Assembly: GCA_023433205.1 (NCBI GenBank)
Contig: JAEZDS010000224.1
Location: forward strand, 1 to 26,717
Origin: Bacteroidota bacterium
Lineage (GTDB): Bacteria > Bacteroidota > Bacteroidia > B-17B0 > Aurantibacillaceae
Length of the DNA: 26,717 nt
Direction of reading: 5' to 3'
A program made the translations under genes and the position numbers. Shown here piece by piece: positions 14,730 through 23,711 of this stretch (position 1 is the stretch's first letter; each line of letters opens with the position of its first letter). The notes under the pieces are model-generated. The model ran no database searches, was not told the DNA's origin, and saw only the letters and a program-made list of their open reading frames with translations.

Positions 14730-15297
14730 TTTAGTTCTGATTTTCTAGATTTTGTTTGAAAATAGTAATCAACGTTCATTAACACTTAAAAATAACGGGC
14801 CTGATACTGAACCACTAACAAAATCAACTATTCACAAAGTAATTGTTAAAATATTTAACAAAAGTGAAGAAGTAAAAGCAAATTCTGTGCCACTCGTATC
14901 AAAATTATTTATGTGGAAAATTTTCCCTGTTTTGCAACAAAAATTTATAATCTGCTGCATTTAGTTCTACACTCCAAAAACCCCTTGCTAACAAATTCAA
15001 AAGTACTCAAGTTTTTAATATTCATTACTTCTAACTATTGTTAATTGAAATTAGCCCCAGTGACAATCAGCACCTTAATAATCTATCTTTGTTTATTACC
15101 TGTTAATGATTACTCATAAACGGTATATACAAACTTCCTTCAAATACATTCTAACAATATTAACACCCCTATAATAACAGTAATAATCTTTCTTTTAAAA
15201 AAGATATGATATAGTATATATCTGGAAATCTTTGAGTCTGATATTTTTTGGCTGAGGGTCTCTTCACTTTAATTCTTTAAATTTAGTTTTTGAAAAC
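14730..15297. other. AT-rich divergent intergenic region
   Basis: 568 bp between the divergent rpiB and MORN-protein genes, with no credible gene. It contains a 19-bp palindrome (14843-14861) and two DnaA-box-like 9-mers: TTTTCCACA on the minus strand at 14912-14920 and CTATTCACA at 14828-14836. There are also A/T runs near 15184-15225. It must hold the promoters of both neighbours, but no exact TAnnTTTG is found near either start; TATATCTG at 15215-15222 is the closest. Confidence 0.5.
14843..14861. repeat. 19-bp palindrome TTGTTAAA-ATA-TTTAACAA
   Basis: Perfect 8-bp arms around a 3-bp centre in the divergent intergenic region. It could be an operator for a dimeric regulator. It is too AT-rich and too far from a stop codon to be a convincing terminator. 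Confidence 0.45.
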
Positions 15298-16962
15298 ATG
15301 CGCAGCGCGACAGGCAAGCTTCTTCTTTTTTTGATTTTATTGGTTTCTGTTGATTTTAACTCTCAAACAACCAATCCCAATGGGTATAACCGTTTTTTGT
15401 ATGAAAACGGAAAGGTTAGCAGCGAAGGGTATTTAAAAAATGGCAAACCAGACGGTTATTGGAAAAACTACTATCCAAACGGGAAAATAAAAATTGAGGG
15501 CAACAGAAAGAATTTTAAACTGGATAGTACCTGGAGATTTTTCAGTGAGCGCGGACATCTAACCAGAACAATTGAATACAGCGAAGGTTTAAGGAATGGG
15601 CCAACAATCAGCTACGACACCTTGGGCAATGCGCTTTCTGTTGAGAGTTTCTCTAACGACGTAAAGCAAGGCTTTTCGAAAACCTTCTATCCAAATGGCA
15701 TCGTAAAGTCGATAACACCCTTTGAAAAAGGGAAAATCGAAGGGAAAGCGTATGAATTTAGCGCTGACTCCGTTATTACTTCTATTTCGGTGTACAAAGG
15801 AGGAATTTTACAGGGTTACGAAAAGATAAACCAGCGCGACGATCAAAATAAAAAACAGGGGATATGGAAGGAATTTTACGATGATATGCAGGTTAAAAAA
15901 GAGATGAAATTTAATGATGATTCTCTTGACGGTTATGTAAAGGAGTACGATGCAAAGGGCAACCTGCTGAATACTAAAAAGTACAGTAATGGTGTCCGGA
16001 TACTGAATGCCCCCGAGATAGCCAATGTTGAGGTTTACAGGGAAATTTATGAAGATGGAACTTTGAAGTATGAAGGTGTTTACAGCGACGGCCTTGCCAT
16101 AGGAACCCATTACCGTTACATTCAGAAAAGGCAATGTGACAGCAGTTTATTCAGAAGGGACGATACCAGCGATGTATTTATTAAAAGGATGGTTTGCAGA
16201 AATGTACCGGTTCCTGACAGTGCGATTGAGTATTTTGAGGGGATAGTGGTTGCCCGTGGGGCTGTTGATAGTTTGAGAAACAGGCAGGGTGCCTGGATAG
16301 AGTTCCATCACACAGGAGAATTCAGTGCAAAAGGTGTTTATAAAGATGACAGGCGGACCGGTGAGTGGGTTTTTTATTATCCGGATGGTTCAATTGAGCA
16401 AAGGGGAAAATATGACAAATTTGGAAGAGAACAGGGAGCCTGGAAATGGTTTTATGAAAGTGGTAAGTTATACAGAGAAGAGTATTTTATTAACGGGAAA
16501 CGAAATGGCGATCTGAAAGAATACGATGAGGATGGAAAAATTACCCTGCAGGGACTATATGTCGATAACATGAAGGAAGGAAGATGGGTTTATGAAACAG
16601 GGAATTACCTGGAGTATGGTAACTTCATTAATGATGAGCCTGATAGTTTATGGAGATCTTTTTATATGCCCGGGAAGGTAAAAAGATTTGAAGGAAGTTT
16701 TGTGTTGGGGCAGCCTGAAGGTCAGCACCAGGCATGGCACCCTAACGGAGCAAGAAGATACTCCGGTATGTATAACGGAGGAATGAAAAATGGAGACTGG
16801 AAATATTTTGATGAAAATGATTTTAATTATCTTACCATTAACTTCAAAAACGACATTGAAATAAAGTGGCAGGGTGAGAAGATAAGACCCACTTACGAAG
16901 AAAGCTTGCGGACCTATAACATTCGGATCAATGACAATAAAACACAGACAATAAGGAAATAG
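15298..16962 (+). CDS. Exported MORN-repeat protein
   Basis: Product of 554 residues. The signal peptide (KLLLFLILLVSVDFNSQ, cleavage near residue 22) is followed by about a dozen MORN_2-type repeats of 20-25 residues, each with a pattern such as YENGKVSSEGYLKNGKPDGY or YPDGSIEQRGKYDKFGREQG. A non-repeat insert at about 270-310 carries two cysteines. Such repeats form extended beta-meander rods. The family is often labelled YwqK-like antitoxin, but that label is not supported here: the protein is long, exported and has no toxin partner. It lies 15 bp before the histidine kinase gene, so it is probably in the same transcript and may be an envelope component linked to that signalling pair. The ATG at 15298 sits directly before the signal peptide. 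Confidence 0.85.
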   Translation: MRSATGKLLLFLILLVSVDFNSQTTNPNGYNRFLYENGKVSSEGYLKNGKPDGYWKNYYPNGKIKIEGNRKNFKLDSTWRFFSERGHLTRTIEYSEGLRNGPTISYDTLGNALSVESFSNDVKQGFSKTFYPNGIVKSITPFEKGKIEGKAYEFSADSVITSISVYKGGILQGYEKINQRDDQNKKQGIWKEFYDDMQVKKEMKFNDDSLDGYVKEYDAKGNLLNTKKYSNGVRILNAPEIANVEVYREIYEDGTLKYEGVYSDGLAIGTHYRYIQKRQCDSSLFRRDDTSDVFIKRMVCRNVPVPDSAIEYFEGIVVARGAVDSLRNRQGAWIEFHHTGEFSAKGVYKDDRRTGEWVFYYPDGSIEQRGKYDKFGREQGAWKWFYESGKLYREEYFINGKRNGDLKEYDEDGKITLQGLYVDNMKEGRWVYETGNYLEYGNFINDEPDSLWRSFYMPGKVKRFEGSFVLGQPEGQHQAWHPNGARRYSGMYNGGMKNGDWKYFDENDFNYLTINFKNDIEIKWQGEKIRPTYEESLRTYNIRINDNKTQTIRK

Positions 16963-16977
16963 TTAGGAACAGACTGT

Positions 16978-19900
16978 ATGGTATTACAACAACGCACACA
17001 AGTTGATGAAAACACCCTTAACTGCCTTCCTATAGCTGTTATACTATTTGATAACAGCCGTATTTATTTTCTGAATAAAAAAGCCGTCGATATATTTGAG
17101 ATTCCGGAATCAAAACTCGGAGAACTGAAAGGATTCAGCCTGCTTCAGTTTATTGATGAAAAGCTTCATAAACTTGTAAAACGCAACAATAATTTAATTC
17201 TGAAGGGAGCACAACTCTTCGCTGCTGAAAGGGAATTCACTAATTACAAAGGAAAAAAAATAGTAATTGAGGCGAATTCAAACAGTGTTTGGTATAAAGG
17301 AAAAAAGGTGATACAAACCGTTTTTGAAGAAATTTCAAAAAGAAAAAGTATCACTTCTGCTTCAGAAAATGCGAGAGATCTGCTTTACAAGATCAGCGCT
17401 AACAGTATTGACGTAATTTTTCATTTTCTTTTTATTCCGCAGCTTCATCCGAAGTTTATAAGTGACTCATGCCGTAATGTACTTGGATATTCGCCTGAAG
17501 ATATTTACAGGGATCCTGATCTTCTGCAAAAACATGTTCATCCTGATGACCGGCATCTTCTGATAATAAAGAAATCAGAGTACATGAAACTTAACCAGAA
17601 AGAGAGGGAAAAAAATATTCTGGTGAGATTCTATCATAAAAGTGGCAAACTCAAGCACCTTGAAATAGCTGTGAATCCGGTGTATGATAACAAAAAAGGA
17701 CTAGCCGGCCTCATCGGAAACATGCGTGACGTTACTGAGCGATGGGAGACTGAACAACTGATGCTTGAAACCAAACGCAAGTTCGATCTTATTACCAATA
17801 ACGGCAATGATATTATTGCTTTTTACACATACTATCCTGAAGAAAAATATCTTTACGTAAGTCCAAATATTAAAAAGATACTTGGTTTCGACTACAGGAA
17901 ACCACTTGAGGACAAGGACTTTTTTACCAGGAGGCTGGTCAGCGATAAAGAAGATTTTTTTAAATCAGAGAAGTTACTTAGGGAATATCAGCGAAAGTCA
18001 ATAAAAAAGAACCACCATTTTGCGTTTAAGGTGCTGAACAGCGAAAATGAGGAGATATGGCTTGAGAATAATCTGGTGCCTATTACCAATGATAGTGGAA
18101 AGATAGCTTTCTTTATCAATATCCTGAGGGACGTTACAGAACAGAAAGAGGCCGACATCGAGATAGAGAACCAGTACATCAATTACCGTAATTTACTCGA
18201 TAATTCTCCTGTTGCCTACGTGATCCACGATCATGGTGTTTGTTTGTATGTAAACAAGGCACTAATGAAATTGTTCAAAGTAAAGAACAGGAACAAGATA
18301 CTGGGCAAGTTTGGCATTGATTTTTTTAACGACGAAGACAGGGTTAAAGCCGTTGGGAGACTTAAGGAACTATATGAGAACAGAAAAGACCCAAAACTCT
18401 ACAGTTACGTTATTAAGGATGTAGAGGGTAATCCCATTGAAGTTGAGATAAAATCTGTTCTGATAAAGTTTAATAACAAGGATTGTATTCTTTCACTCGT
18501 AACCAACCTTAGCGAACAAAGGCAAAGGGAAAGAGAAAAGGTGAAGGCCTTTATAACTGAAACCACTAACAGAAAATTACAGAAAGAAATAAGAGAACGG
18601 CAGGAGGTTGAAAAGAATCTGATTGAGAAAACGGCGCACCTTTCATCAATTCTTGAAAATTCCACCCATTTAATCTGGACGGTTAATAATAAGTTGCAGT
18701 TAACCTCTTTTAATCAGAATTTTTATAATGTGGTGAAGCGCCAGCACGGTATAAGCATTAAGCCCGGTTACAAGGTTGATGAGCATTTAACTCAGAACCG
18801 TGAACAGTATGTTGATTCATGGTATCCCCGTTATATTGAGGCCTTTCAGGGAAAAAAGCTGGAGTTTGAAAAGGAGGATTATGATGGAAAAAAAGTGTAC
18901 AGAAAAATATTTCTGAACCCCATCGCTAATGAGGATAATATGATCACCGAGATCAGTTGTATTGCCCACGATATTACAGATTCAAAGATATACGAGCAAA
19001 AACTGCTTAACCAAACCGCAAAACTTACTGCTATTTTTGACAGCAGCCACCATTATATCTGGACTATAGACAGGGAAGAAAGGCTTACCTCTTTTAATAA
19101 GAACTATTTCGACCTGGTTACGGCACTATACAATACCCAGCCATACATAGGGCTAGTACTTGATCGGGGCGTACTTTCGAATGATCAGGAATACAATGAT
19201 CTGCTGAAAGATCATTACGCAGAGGCTTTTCAGGGCAAAGCCACCAGTTTTGAAATTGAAACCACCGACAAGGATTACAAGCACGTTTATCTGGAGATAT
19301 TTCTCAATCCCATATACGAAAAAGATTTGGTTGTTGAAGTAAGTGGAATAGCACACAATATTACCGATAAAAAGCTGGTTCAGCAGCGCATGGAACTCTC
19401 ACTTAAGGAAAAAGAAATATTACTGAGAGAAGTACACCACAGGGTTAAAAATAACATGCAGGTGATAAGCAGTATTTTAAATCTGCAATCGTCGTATGTG
19501 TCAGATGAATATGCCCTTACACTATTAAAGGAAAGCCAGAACAGAATAAAGACAATGGCTTACATTCATGAAAGCCTGTACCAGAACAAATCCTTTACCT
19601 CGGTTAATTTCTCGGAATATGTGCATACCCTTGTAAACAATATTGTACAGTCTTATTCTTATTCGGCGGAGAAGATCAAGCTCGATATCCACGTAGAGAA
19701 AGTGCATTTATCCCTGGATAGTTCTATCCCTGCTGGCCTGATAATCAATGAACTGGTAACAAATGCCATCAAACATGCTTTCCCCGGAAACCGGCAGGGG
19801 ATCATAAGGTTTAATTTAACTTGCAGGAATAATTTAGTATTTTTAGAGTTGAAAGATGATGGCGTGGGCTTTGCCGAAGGCATAGATTTCCGCAACAGTC

Positions 19901-20013
19901 ATTCCCTGGGATTACAGCTAGTGAACACACTTATTGAGCAGATAGAAGCCGATCTTAAATTCAGTTCGGGTAAAAATTCTGGTACAGAGGTTGTGGTTAG
20001 TTTTAAAATGTAA
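16978..20013 (+). CDS. Soluble multi-PAS sensor histidine kinase, HisKA_2 type
   Basis: Cytoplasmic kinase of 1011 residues without membrane helices. Six PAS-like domains lie at about 10-120, 133-256 (ending DVTERWE), 265-390 (ending DVTEQKE), 398-515, 550-670 and 680-800. They are followed by a HisKA_2 dimerisation domain with EVHHRVKNNMQ (likely phospho-acceptor His821) and a HATPase domain with N-box NELVTNAIKHA (924-934), G1 DDGVGF (960-965) and G2 SLGLQLV. PAS 5 and 6 are recent duplicates: both contain IWT, LTSFN, EAFQGK, IFLNPI and IAH-ITD in the same order. The ligand is unknown. The response regulator starts 9 bp after the stop and is the obvious partner. Confidence 0.93.
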   Translation: MVLQQRTQVDENTLNCLPIAVILFDNSRIYFLNKKAVDIFEIPESKLGELKGFSLLQFIDEKLHKLVKRNNNLILKGAQLFAAEREFTNYKGKKIVIEANSNSVWYKGKKVIQTVFEEISKRKSITSASENARDLLYKISANSIDVIFHFLFIPQLHPKFISDSCRNVLGYSPEDIYRDPDLLQKHVHPDDRHLLIIKKSEYMKLNQKEREKNILVRFYHKSGKLKHLEIAVNPVYDNKKGLAGLIGNMRDVTERWETEQLMLETKRKFDLITNNGNDIIAFYTYYPEEKYLYVSPNIKKILGFDYRKPLEDKDFFTRRLVSDKEDFFKSEKLLREYQRKSIKKNHHFAFKVLNSENEEIWLENNLVPITNDSGKIAFFINILRDVTEQKEADIEIENQYINYRNLLDNSPVAYVIHDHGVCLYVNKALMKLFKVKNRNKILGKFGIDFFNDEDRVKAVGRLKELYENRKDPKLYSYVIKDVEGNPIEVEIKSVLIKFNNKDCILSLVTNLSEQRQREREKVKAFITETTNRKLQKEIRERQEVEKNLIEKTAHLSSILENSTHLIWTVNNKLQLTSFNQNFYNVVKRQHGISIKPGYKVDEHLTQNREQYVDSWYPRYIEAFQGKKLEFEKEDYDGKKVYRKIFLNPIANEDNMITEISCIAHDITDSKIYEQKLLNQTAKLTAIFDSSHHYIWTIDREERLTSFNKNYFDLVTALYNTQPYIGLVLDRGVLSNDQEYNDLLKDHYAEAFQGKATSFEIETTDKDYKHVYLEIFLNPIYEKDLVVEVSGIAHNITDKKLVQQRMELSLKEKEILLREVHHRVKNNMQVISSILNLQSSYVSDEYALTLLKESQNRIKTMAYIHESLYQNKSFTSVNFSEYVHTLVNNIVQSYSYSAEKIKLDIHVEKVHLSLDSSIPAGLIINELVTNAIKHAFPGNRQGIIRFNLTCRNNLVFLELKDDGVGFAEGIDFRNSHSLGLQLVNTLIEQIEADLKFSSGKNSGTEVVVSFKM

Positions 20014-20022
20014 ACATCATAG

Positions 20023-20781
20023 ATGGAGAAGCTTAACATTTTTATTGTTGAAGACGAAAGTATCGTAGCTAAAGACATTCAGAATAGTCTTACCAAATTG
20101 GGCTACAACGTTGTGGGTTCAGCCAACAATGGTAAAGAGGCAATCGAAAAAATTGAAGAACTGATGCCCGATCTGGTTTTAATGGACATTATGATCAAAG
20201 GCAATCTTACGGGGATCGACGTGAGCGAGAAGATCAAGGAAAACATGAATATTCCCGTGATATTTCTTACTGCCTATGCCGATGAAGGAACACTGTCGCG
20301 TGCAAAGATTACGGAGCCTTACGGTTATATTTTAAAGCCGTTCAAAGAGATAGATCTGCACTCCACCATAGAAATGGCGGTGTATAAGCATCAGAAGGAT
20401 GCGGCGCTGCTGAAAGAACGCGACTTTCTTTATTCGCTTGTTGAAAGCAAAGACGATAAGAACAATGAATTCTTTTTCGTAAAATCAAACAGCAGGCTGG
20501 TTAAAGTACACCTCAGGGACATCTATTTTGTGGAGGCGTTGAAAGATTATGTGGTGATCAATACCGAAAATTCCCGCTACACTGTGCACAGTACAATGAA
20601 GGAACTTGACCGGAAACTGGGGAATGTACAGTTCGCGAGGGTTCATCGTTCATTTATTGCACGGCTTGACAAGATTCAGAGCATTGACAACCAGAATGTG
20701 ATCCTCGAAAATGAAAGGAAGATCATTCCTGTTGGTGGTTCGTACAGAGATGAGCTGATGCAGAAGCTCAATATGTTGTAA
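20023..20781 (+). CDS. LytTR-family response regulator
   Basis: Product of 252 residues. The receiver domain (1-125) has the acidic pair Glu10/Asp11, phospho-acceptor Asp55 in LVLMDIM, Thr83 in FLTAYAD and Lys105 in LKPF. The C-terminal LytTR DNA-binding domain (about 150-250) has recognisable segments VHLRDIYFVEALKDYVVI, ARVHRSFIARLDKI and IIPVGGSYRDEL. LytTR proteins bind paired direct repeats upstream of target genes; no such pair could be assigned here. The gene is the last of the MORN-kinase-regulator unit and is closed by a terminator. Confidence 0.95.
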   Translation: MEKLNIFIVEDESIVAKDIQNSLTKLGYNVVGSANNGKEAIEKIEELMPDLVLMDIMIKGNLTGIDVSEKIKENMNIPVIFLTAYADEGTLSRAKITEPYGYILKPFKEIDLHSTIEMAVYKHQKDAALLKERDFLYSLVESKDDKNNEFFFVKSNSRLVKVHLRDIYFVEALKDYVVINTENSRYTVHSTMKELDRKLGNVQFARVHRSFIARLDKIQSIDNQNVILENERKIIPVGGSYRDELMQKLNML

Positions 20782-20794
20782 AAAGTCGAAATCC

Positions 20795-20847
20795 TAAATT
20801 CTAAGATCCTGAGGCGGGACCCTGGTGCTTAGAATTTAAAGTTTTTT
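20795..20847 (+). terminator. Terminator after the LytTR regulator gene
   Basis: TAAATTCTAAG (20795-20805) pairs perfectly with CTTAGAATTTA (20828-20838), followed by AAGTTTTTT. The 22-nt loop contains a further short GC pairing. It separates the signalling unit from radA. Confidence 0.8.
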
Positions 20848-20855
20848 AATCTCCA

Positions 20856-22235
20856 TTGGTCAAAACCAAAACATCTTTTTTTTGCCAGAATTGCGGCGCA
20901 CAGGCTGCAAAATGGCTGGGTAAATGTCCTGCATGCGGTGAATGGAACACGATTGTTGAAGAGGTAGTTAAAAAAGAAACCAGGAACGACAGGCTGCAAC
21001 TTTTTGCGGGAAATAAAAGCGGCAAAAATGCCAACAAGCCCGTTTTACTGCAGGAGGTGGGTATGCATGAATTTCCCCGGATGGCGGTACCGGGAAAAGA
21101 GCTTACGCGGGTACTTGGTGGTGGACTTGTTCCGGGAAGTCTGATCTTATTTGGCGGCGAACCGGGTATAGGCAAGTCAACGCTGATGCTGCAGCTGGCA
21201 CTGCGCATGAAAAACCTGAGGGTGCTTTATGTAAGCGGGGAAGAAAGCGAGCAGCAGATAAGGATGCGTGCCGACCGTATTGGTATTACCACAGAGAGTT
21301 GTTTTATTCTTCAGGAAACCAACACACAGAACATTTTTCAGGAGATAGTGCAGATAGAGCCGCAGCTGGTGATCCTGGATTCTATTCAAACCCTGCATAC
21401 TAGTTATGTAGACAGCAGTCCGGGCAGTGTGAGCCAGGTGCGTGAATGCGCAGCGGAATTCCTGCGTTATGCCAAAGAAAGTAATGTGCCGGTTTTTATG
21501 ATCGGACACATAACAAAGGAAGGATCACTGGCCGGGCCTAAGGTACTTGAACACATGGTAGATACTGTGTTGCAATTTGAAGGCGACCGTAATCACATTT
21601 ACCGCCTGCTGCGCGCTACGAAGAACCGTTTTGGAAATACCAACGAAATGGGTATTTACGAGATGCAGGGAGCGGGTTTGCGGGAGGTGGAGAATCCCTC
21701 AGAAATTTTGATCACTCAGCGTGAGAACGCCACCAGCGGGGTTGCTATTGCCGCCACTCTTGAAGGCAACAGGCCAATGCTGATAGAAACCCAGGCTCTG
21801 GTTAGCAGTGCCGCTTATGGTACGCCTCAGCGTTCGGCAACGGGTTTTGATCTGCGAAGACTTGGAATGTTGCTGGCTGTGCTCGAAAAACGCTGCGGTT
21901 TCAGGCTTGAGATAAAAGATGTCTTTATTAACATAGCCGGCGGCATTCGCGTGGAGGATCCTGGTATTGATCTGGCGCTGGTTTGCGCCATTCTTAGCAG
22001 TAACGAAGACCTGCCCCTGCCTCAGAATATCTGCTTCGCGGCAGAAGTGGGCTTAACGGGTGAAATAAGGCCGGTGAGCAGAATCGAACAACGTATTCAG
22101 GAAGCAGAAAAGCTTGGCTTCCATAAAATAATGATCTCCGCGTTCAACACCAAAGGACTTGATACCAAGAATTTCAGGATCAATGTGGTTGCTGTATCCC
22201 GGATGGAGGATGCGTTTGCCGAACTTTTTGGTTAG
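20856..22235 (+). CDS. radA: DNA repair protein RadA (Sms)
   Basis: RecA-like helicase that helps branch migration of recombination intermediates. It has 459 residues, the family norm. The N-terminal C4 zinc finger is Cys10, 13, 24 and 27 (CQNCGAQ, CPACGEW). Walker A GGEPGIGKST lies at 100-109, the RadA-specific KNRFG at 256-260, and a Lon-protease-like C-terminal domain lacking the protease dyad covers about 300-459. The start is TTG at 20856: an in-frame stop lies 7 nt upstream, and VKTKTSFFCQNCG aligns with the usual RadA N-terminus. It is convergent with the amidase gene, 20 bp between stops. It is the second recombination-repair gene in the window besides recN. Confidence 0.97.
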   Translation: MVKTKTSFFCQNCGAQAAKWLGKCPACGEWNTIVEEVVKKETRNDRLQLFAGNKSGKNANKPVLLQEVGMHEFPRMAVPGKELTRVLGGGLVPGSLILFGGEPGIGKSTLMLQLALRMKNLRVLYVSGEESEQQIRMRADRIGITTESCFILQETNTQNIFQEIVQIEPQLVILDSIQTLHTSYVDSSPGSVSQVRECAAEFLRYAKESNVPVFMIGHITKEGSLAGPKVLEHMVDTVLQFEGDRNHIYRLLRATKNRFGNTNEMGIYEMQGAGLREVENPSEILITQRENATSGVAIAATLEGNRPMLIETQALVSSAAYGTPQRSATGFDLRRLGMLLAVLEKRCGFRLEIKDVFINIAGGIRVEDPGIDLALVCAILSSNEDLPLPQNICFAAEVGLTGEIRPVSRIEQRIQEAEKLGFHKIMISAFNTKGLDTKNFRINVVAVSRMEDAFAELFG

Positions 22236-22255
22236 ACGTATTCTGCTGCTTGAAT

Positions 22256-23659
22256 TCAGGGAGCGCCGCCGTTCAGCATCCGTTTTGCTTCGGCCATATC
22301 AATACGCTGTCCATTCTTCATGGCTATTACAAAACAATCGCCAAAACCTTTGGAGCGAAGCATGGTCTGGTGCTCGTGCGCATCTTTTATGCTGGTGAAT
22401 TTACCGGACGTGTATTTAAGCACATTTCCATGTTTATAGAAGTCGGCATCGGTTATTGCCGAGAACTTTCCGTGTTTAAGATTAAGGGCCACGTCGCTGC
22501 TGGCAAACTGCACTTTAAAAACAAGCTCATCCAGCACTACTTTTTGTTTGTATTTTTCAACAATGGCGCCACTTCCCTCAGCAGCATCGTCACTATCGTC
22601 TTCCTCAATTACGGCATTAACAGTAACTGCGGCTCCATCGCTGACGGCGTTTCGTTTCGCACTGTCTTTTTGTTCAGTGATCTTCGGTTTTTCGTCCTTC
22701 CTTTTCTTTTCCTCTTCAGCTGCGGCCAGATTTTCATTTACAATAGGCGGAAGTTTTTCAAACTCATCATCATATTGTTTTTTTATACCATCTATCTCAT
22801 CCTTGTATTTACGAACACCGTTAAAGATAGACCTGGCGATATAATCCTGGCCTTTTTCGCTGCCCAGGAATTCTTCTTCAAGCGGATTGGTAAGAAAACC
22901 TATTTCGGTAAGCACACTGGGCATTGAGGTTCTCCATAGTACCCAGATGCTTTGCCGGTGAACACCTTTGTCGTGGCGCCCGGCTTTCTTAACGTACTCC
23001 TCCTGAATTTTCATTGCCAGGTTGGCACTCTGTATCACATAGGCAGAGGTGTAGTTGCTCATAATAATGTAACTCTCTTCACTTTCAGGATCAAAGCCTC
23101 CGTATTTTTTTTCGTAATCTTCCTCAAGCAGTATCACACTGTTCTCGCGGGTTGCCACTTCCATTTTTCCGGCCTCGTTCTTTAAACCCATCACATAGGT
23201 TTCAGTGCCAAAAGGTACCGGGTTGGCGGTCTCAACATTTACCCAGCGACCCTTGCTGTTCTTGATTTTTTTCGGACGCATCTTACCTGTCTTCGCATCC
23301 TTTACCATTACCGGCATGCCCGCCGCGTTGCAGTGAATTGAAATAAACAGGTCGGCCTTGGCCTTATTGGCAATCTGCGCCCTCGACTCCAGGTCTACAA
23401 ACACATCAGTTGTGCGGGTATAAACAACCTTCACATCCTTCATGTGATCTTCCATAAACTTCCCCAGCTTAAGAGCAACAGCCAGGGCAACTTCCTTTTC
23501 CTTGTGATGAGCGCCCATACAGCCCGGATCGCGACCGCCGTGACCAGCATCTATCACTATTGTTTTTACGCCGTTGAGCGCGCCATAGGGAGGAGTAAAC
23601 CCCTGGCAGAGAAAAACCACAGTGAGATATAACAGGGGCCATTTGAAATTTTTAACCAT
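22256..23659 (-). CDS. N-acetylmuramoyl-L-alanine amidase (Amidase_3) with C-terminal SPOR-like domain
   Basis: Zinc amidase that cuts the bond between MurNAc and the stem peptide in peptidoglycan; exported to the periplasm by a signal peptide (WPLLYLTVVFLCQG). Numbering from the GTG at 23665, the zinc ligands and catalytic residues are His42 (DAGHGG), Glu56 (KEKEVAL), His111 (SIHCNA) and Glu254 (TEIGFLTN). A long insert of about 90 residues (about 115-205, Lys- and Glu-rich) sits between His111 and the final part of the fold. After a charged linker (about 300-375) the C-terminus (about 380-462) fits a SPOR-like peptidoglycan-binding domain. The ATG at 23659 is preferred over that GTG because it directly precedes VKNFKWPLLY. 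Divergent from lptD by 52 bp. Confidence 0.92.
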   Translation of the reverse strand: MVKNFKWPLLYLTVVFLCQGFTPPYGALNGVKTIVIDAGHGGRDPGCMGAHHKEKEVALAVALKLGKFMEDHMKDVKVVYTRTTDVFVDLESRAQIANKAKADLFISIHCNAAGMPVMVKDAKTGKMRPKKIKNSKGRWVNVETANPVPFGTETYVMGLKNEAGKMEVATRENSVILLEEDYEKKYGGFDPESEESYIIMSNYTSAYVIQSANLAMKIQEEYVKKAGRHDKGVHRQSIWVLWRTSMPSVLTEIGFLTNPLEEEFLGSEKGQDYIARSIFNGVRKYKDEIDGIKKQYDDEFEKLPPIVNENLAAAEEEKKRKDEKPKITEQKDSAKRNAVSDGAAVTVNAVIEEDDSDDAAEGSGAIVEKYKQKVVLDELVFKVQFASSDVALNLKHGKFSAITDADFYKHGNVLKYTSGKFTSIKDAHEHQTMLRSKGFGDCFVIAMKNGQRIDMAEAKRMLNGGAP

Positions 23660-23698
23660 CAGCACAATTTATTGGAGCAGCTCTATCTTAAAGTATTG

Positions 23699-23706
23699 TA
23701 GCTTTG
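23699..23706 (+). promoter_or_regulatory. Putative lptD promoter, -7 element TAGCTTTG
   Basis: Exact TAnnTTTG match. A TTG at 23672-23674 is a poor -33 because it lies 24 nt away. The element ends 5 nt before the ATG at 23712, so transcription would begin at about that ATG. Either the mRNA is nearly leaderless or the real start is the TTG at 23751. Confidence 0.4.
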
Positions 23707-23711
23707 CAGCT

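Noticed and set aside
14752..14964. A 70-codon open frame starting at TTG in the AT-rich spacer
   Set aside because: The Lys/Asn/Ile-rich composition is what AT-rich non-coding DNA gives; no motif, no promoter and no neighbour support.
15298..16962. Antitoxin role for the MORN-repeat protein
   Set aside because: The YwqK antitoxin label is often transferred on repeat similarity alone; this protein is exported, 554 residues long and has no toxin gene beside it.
23622..23711. N-terminal extension of LptD overlapping the amidase 5' end
   Set aside because: It covers the intergenic promoter region and the divergent amidase start; the signal peptide begins after the ATG at 23712.
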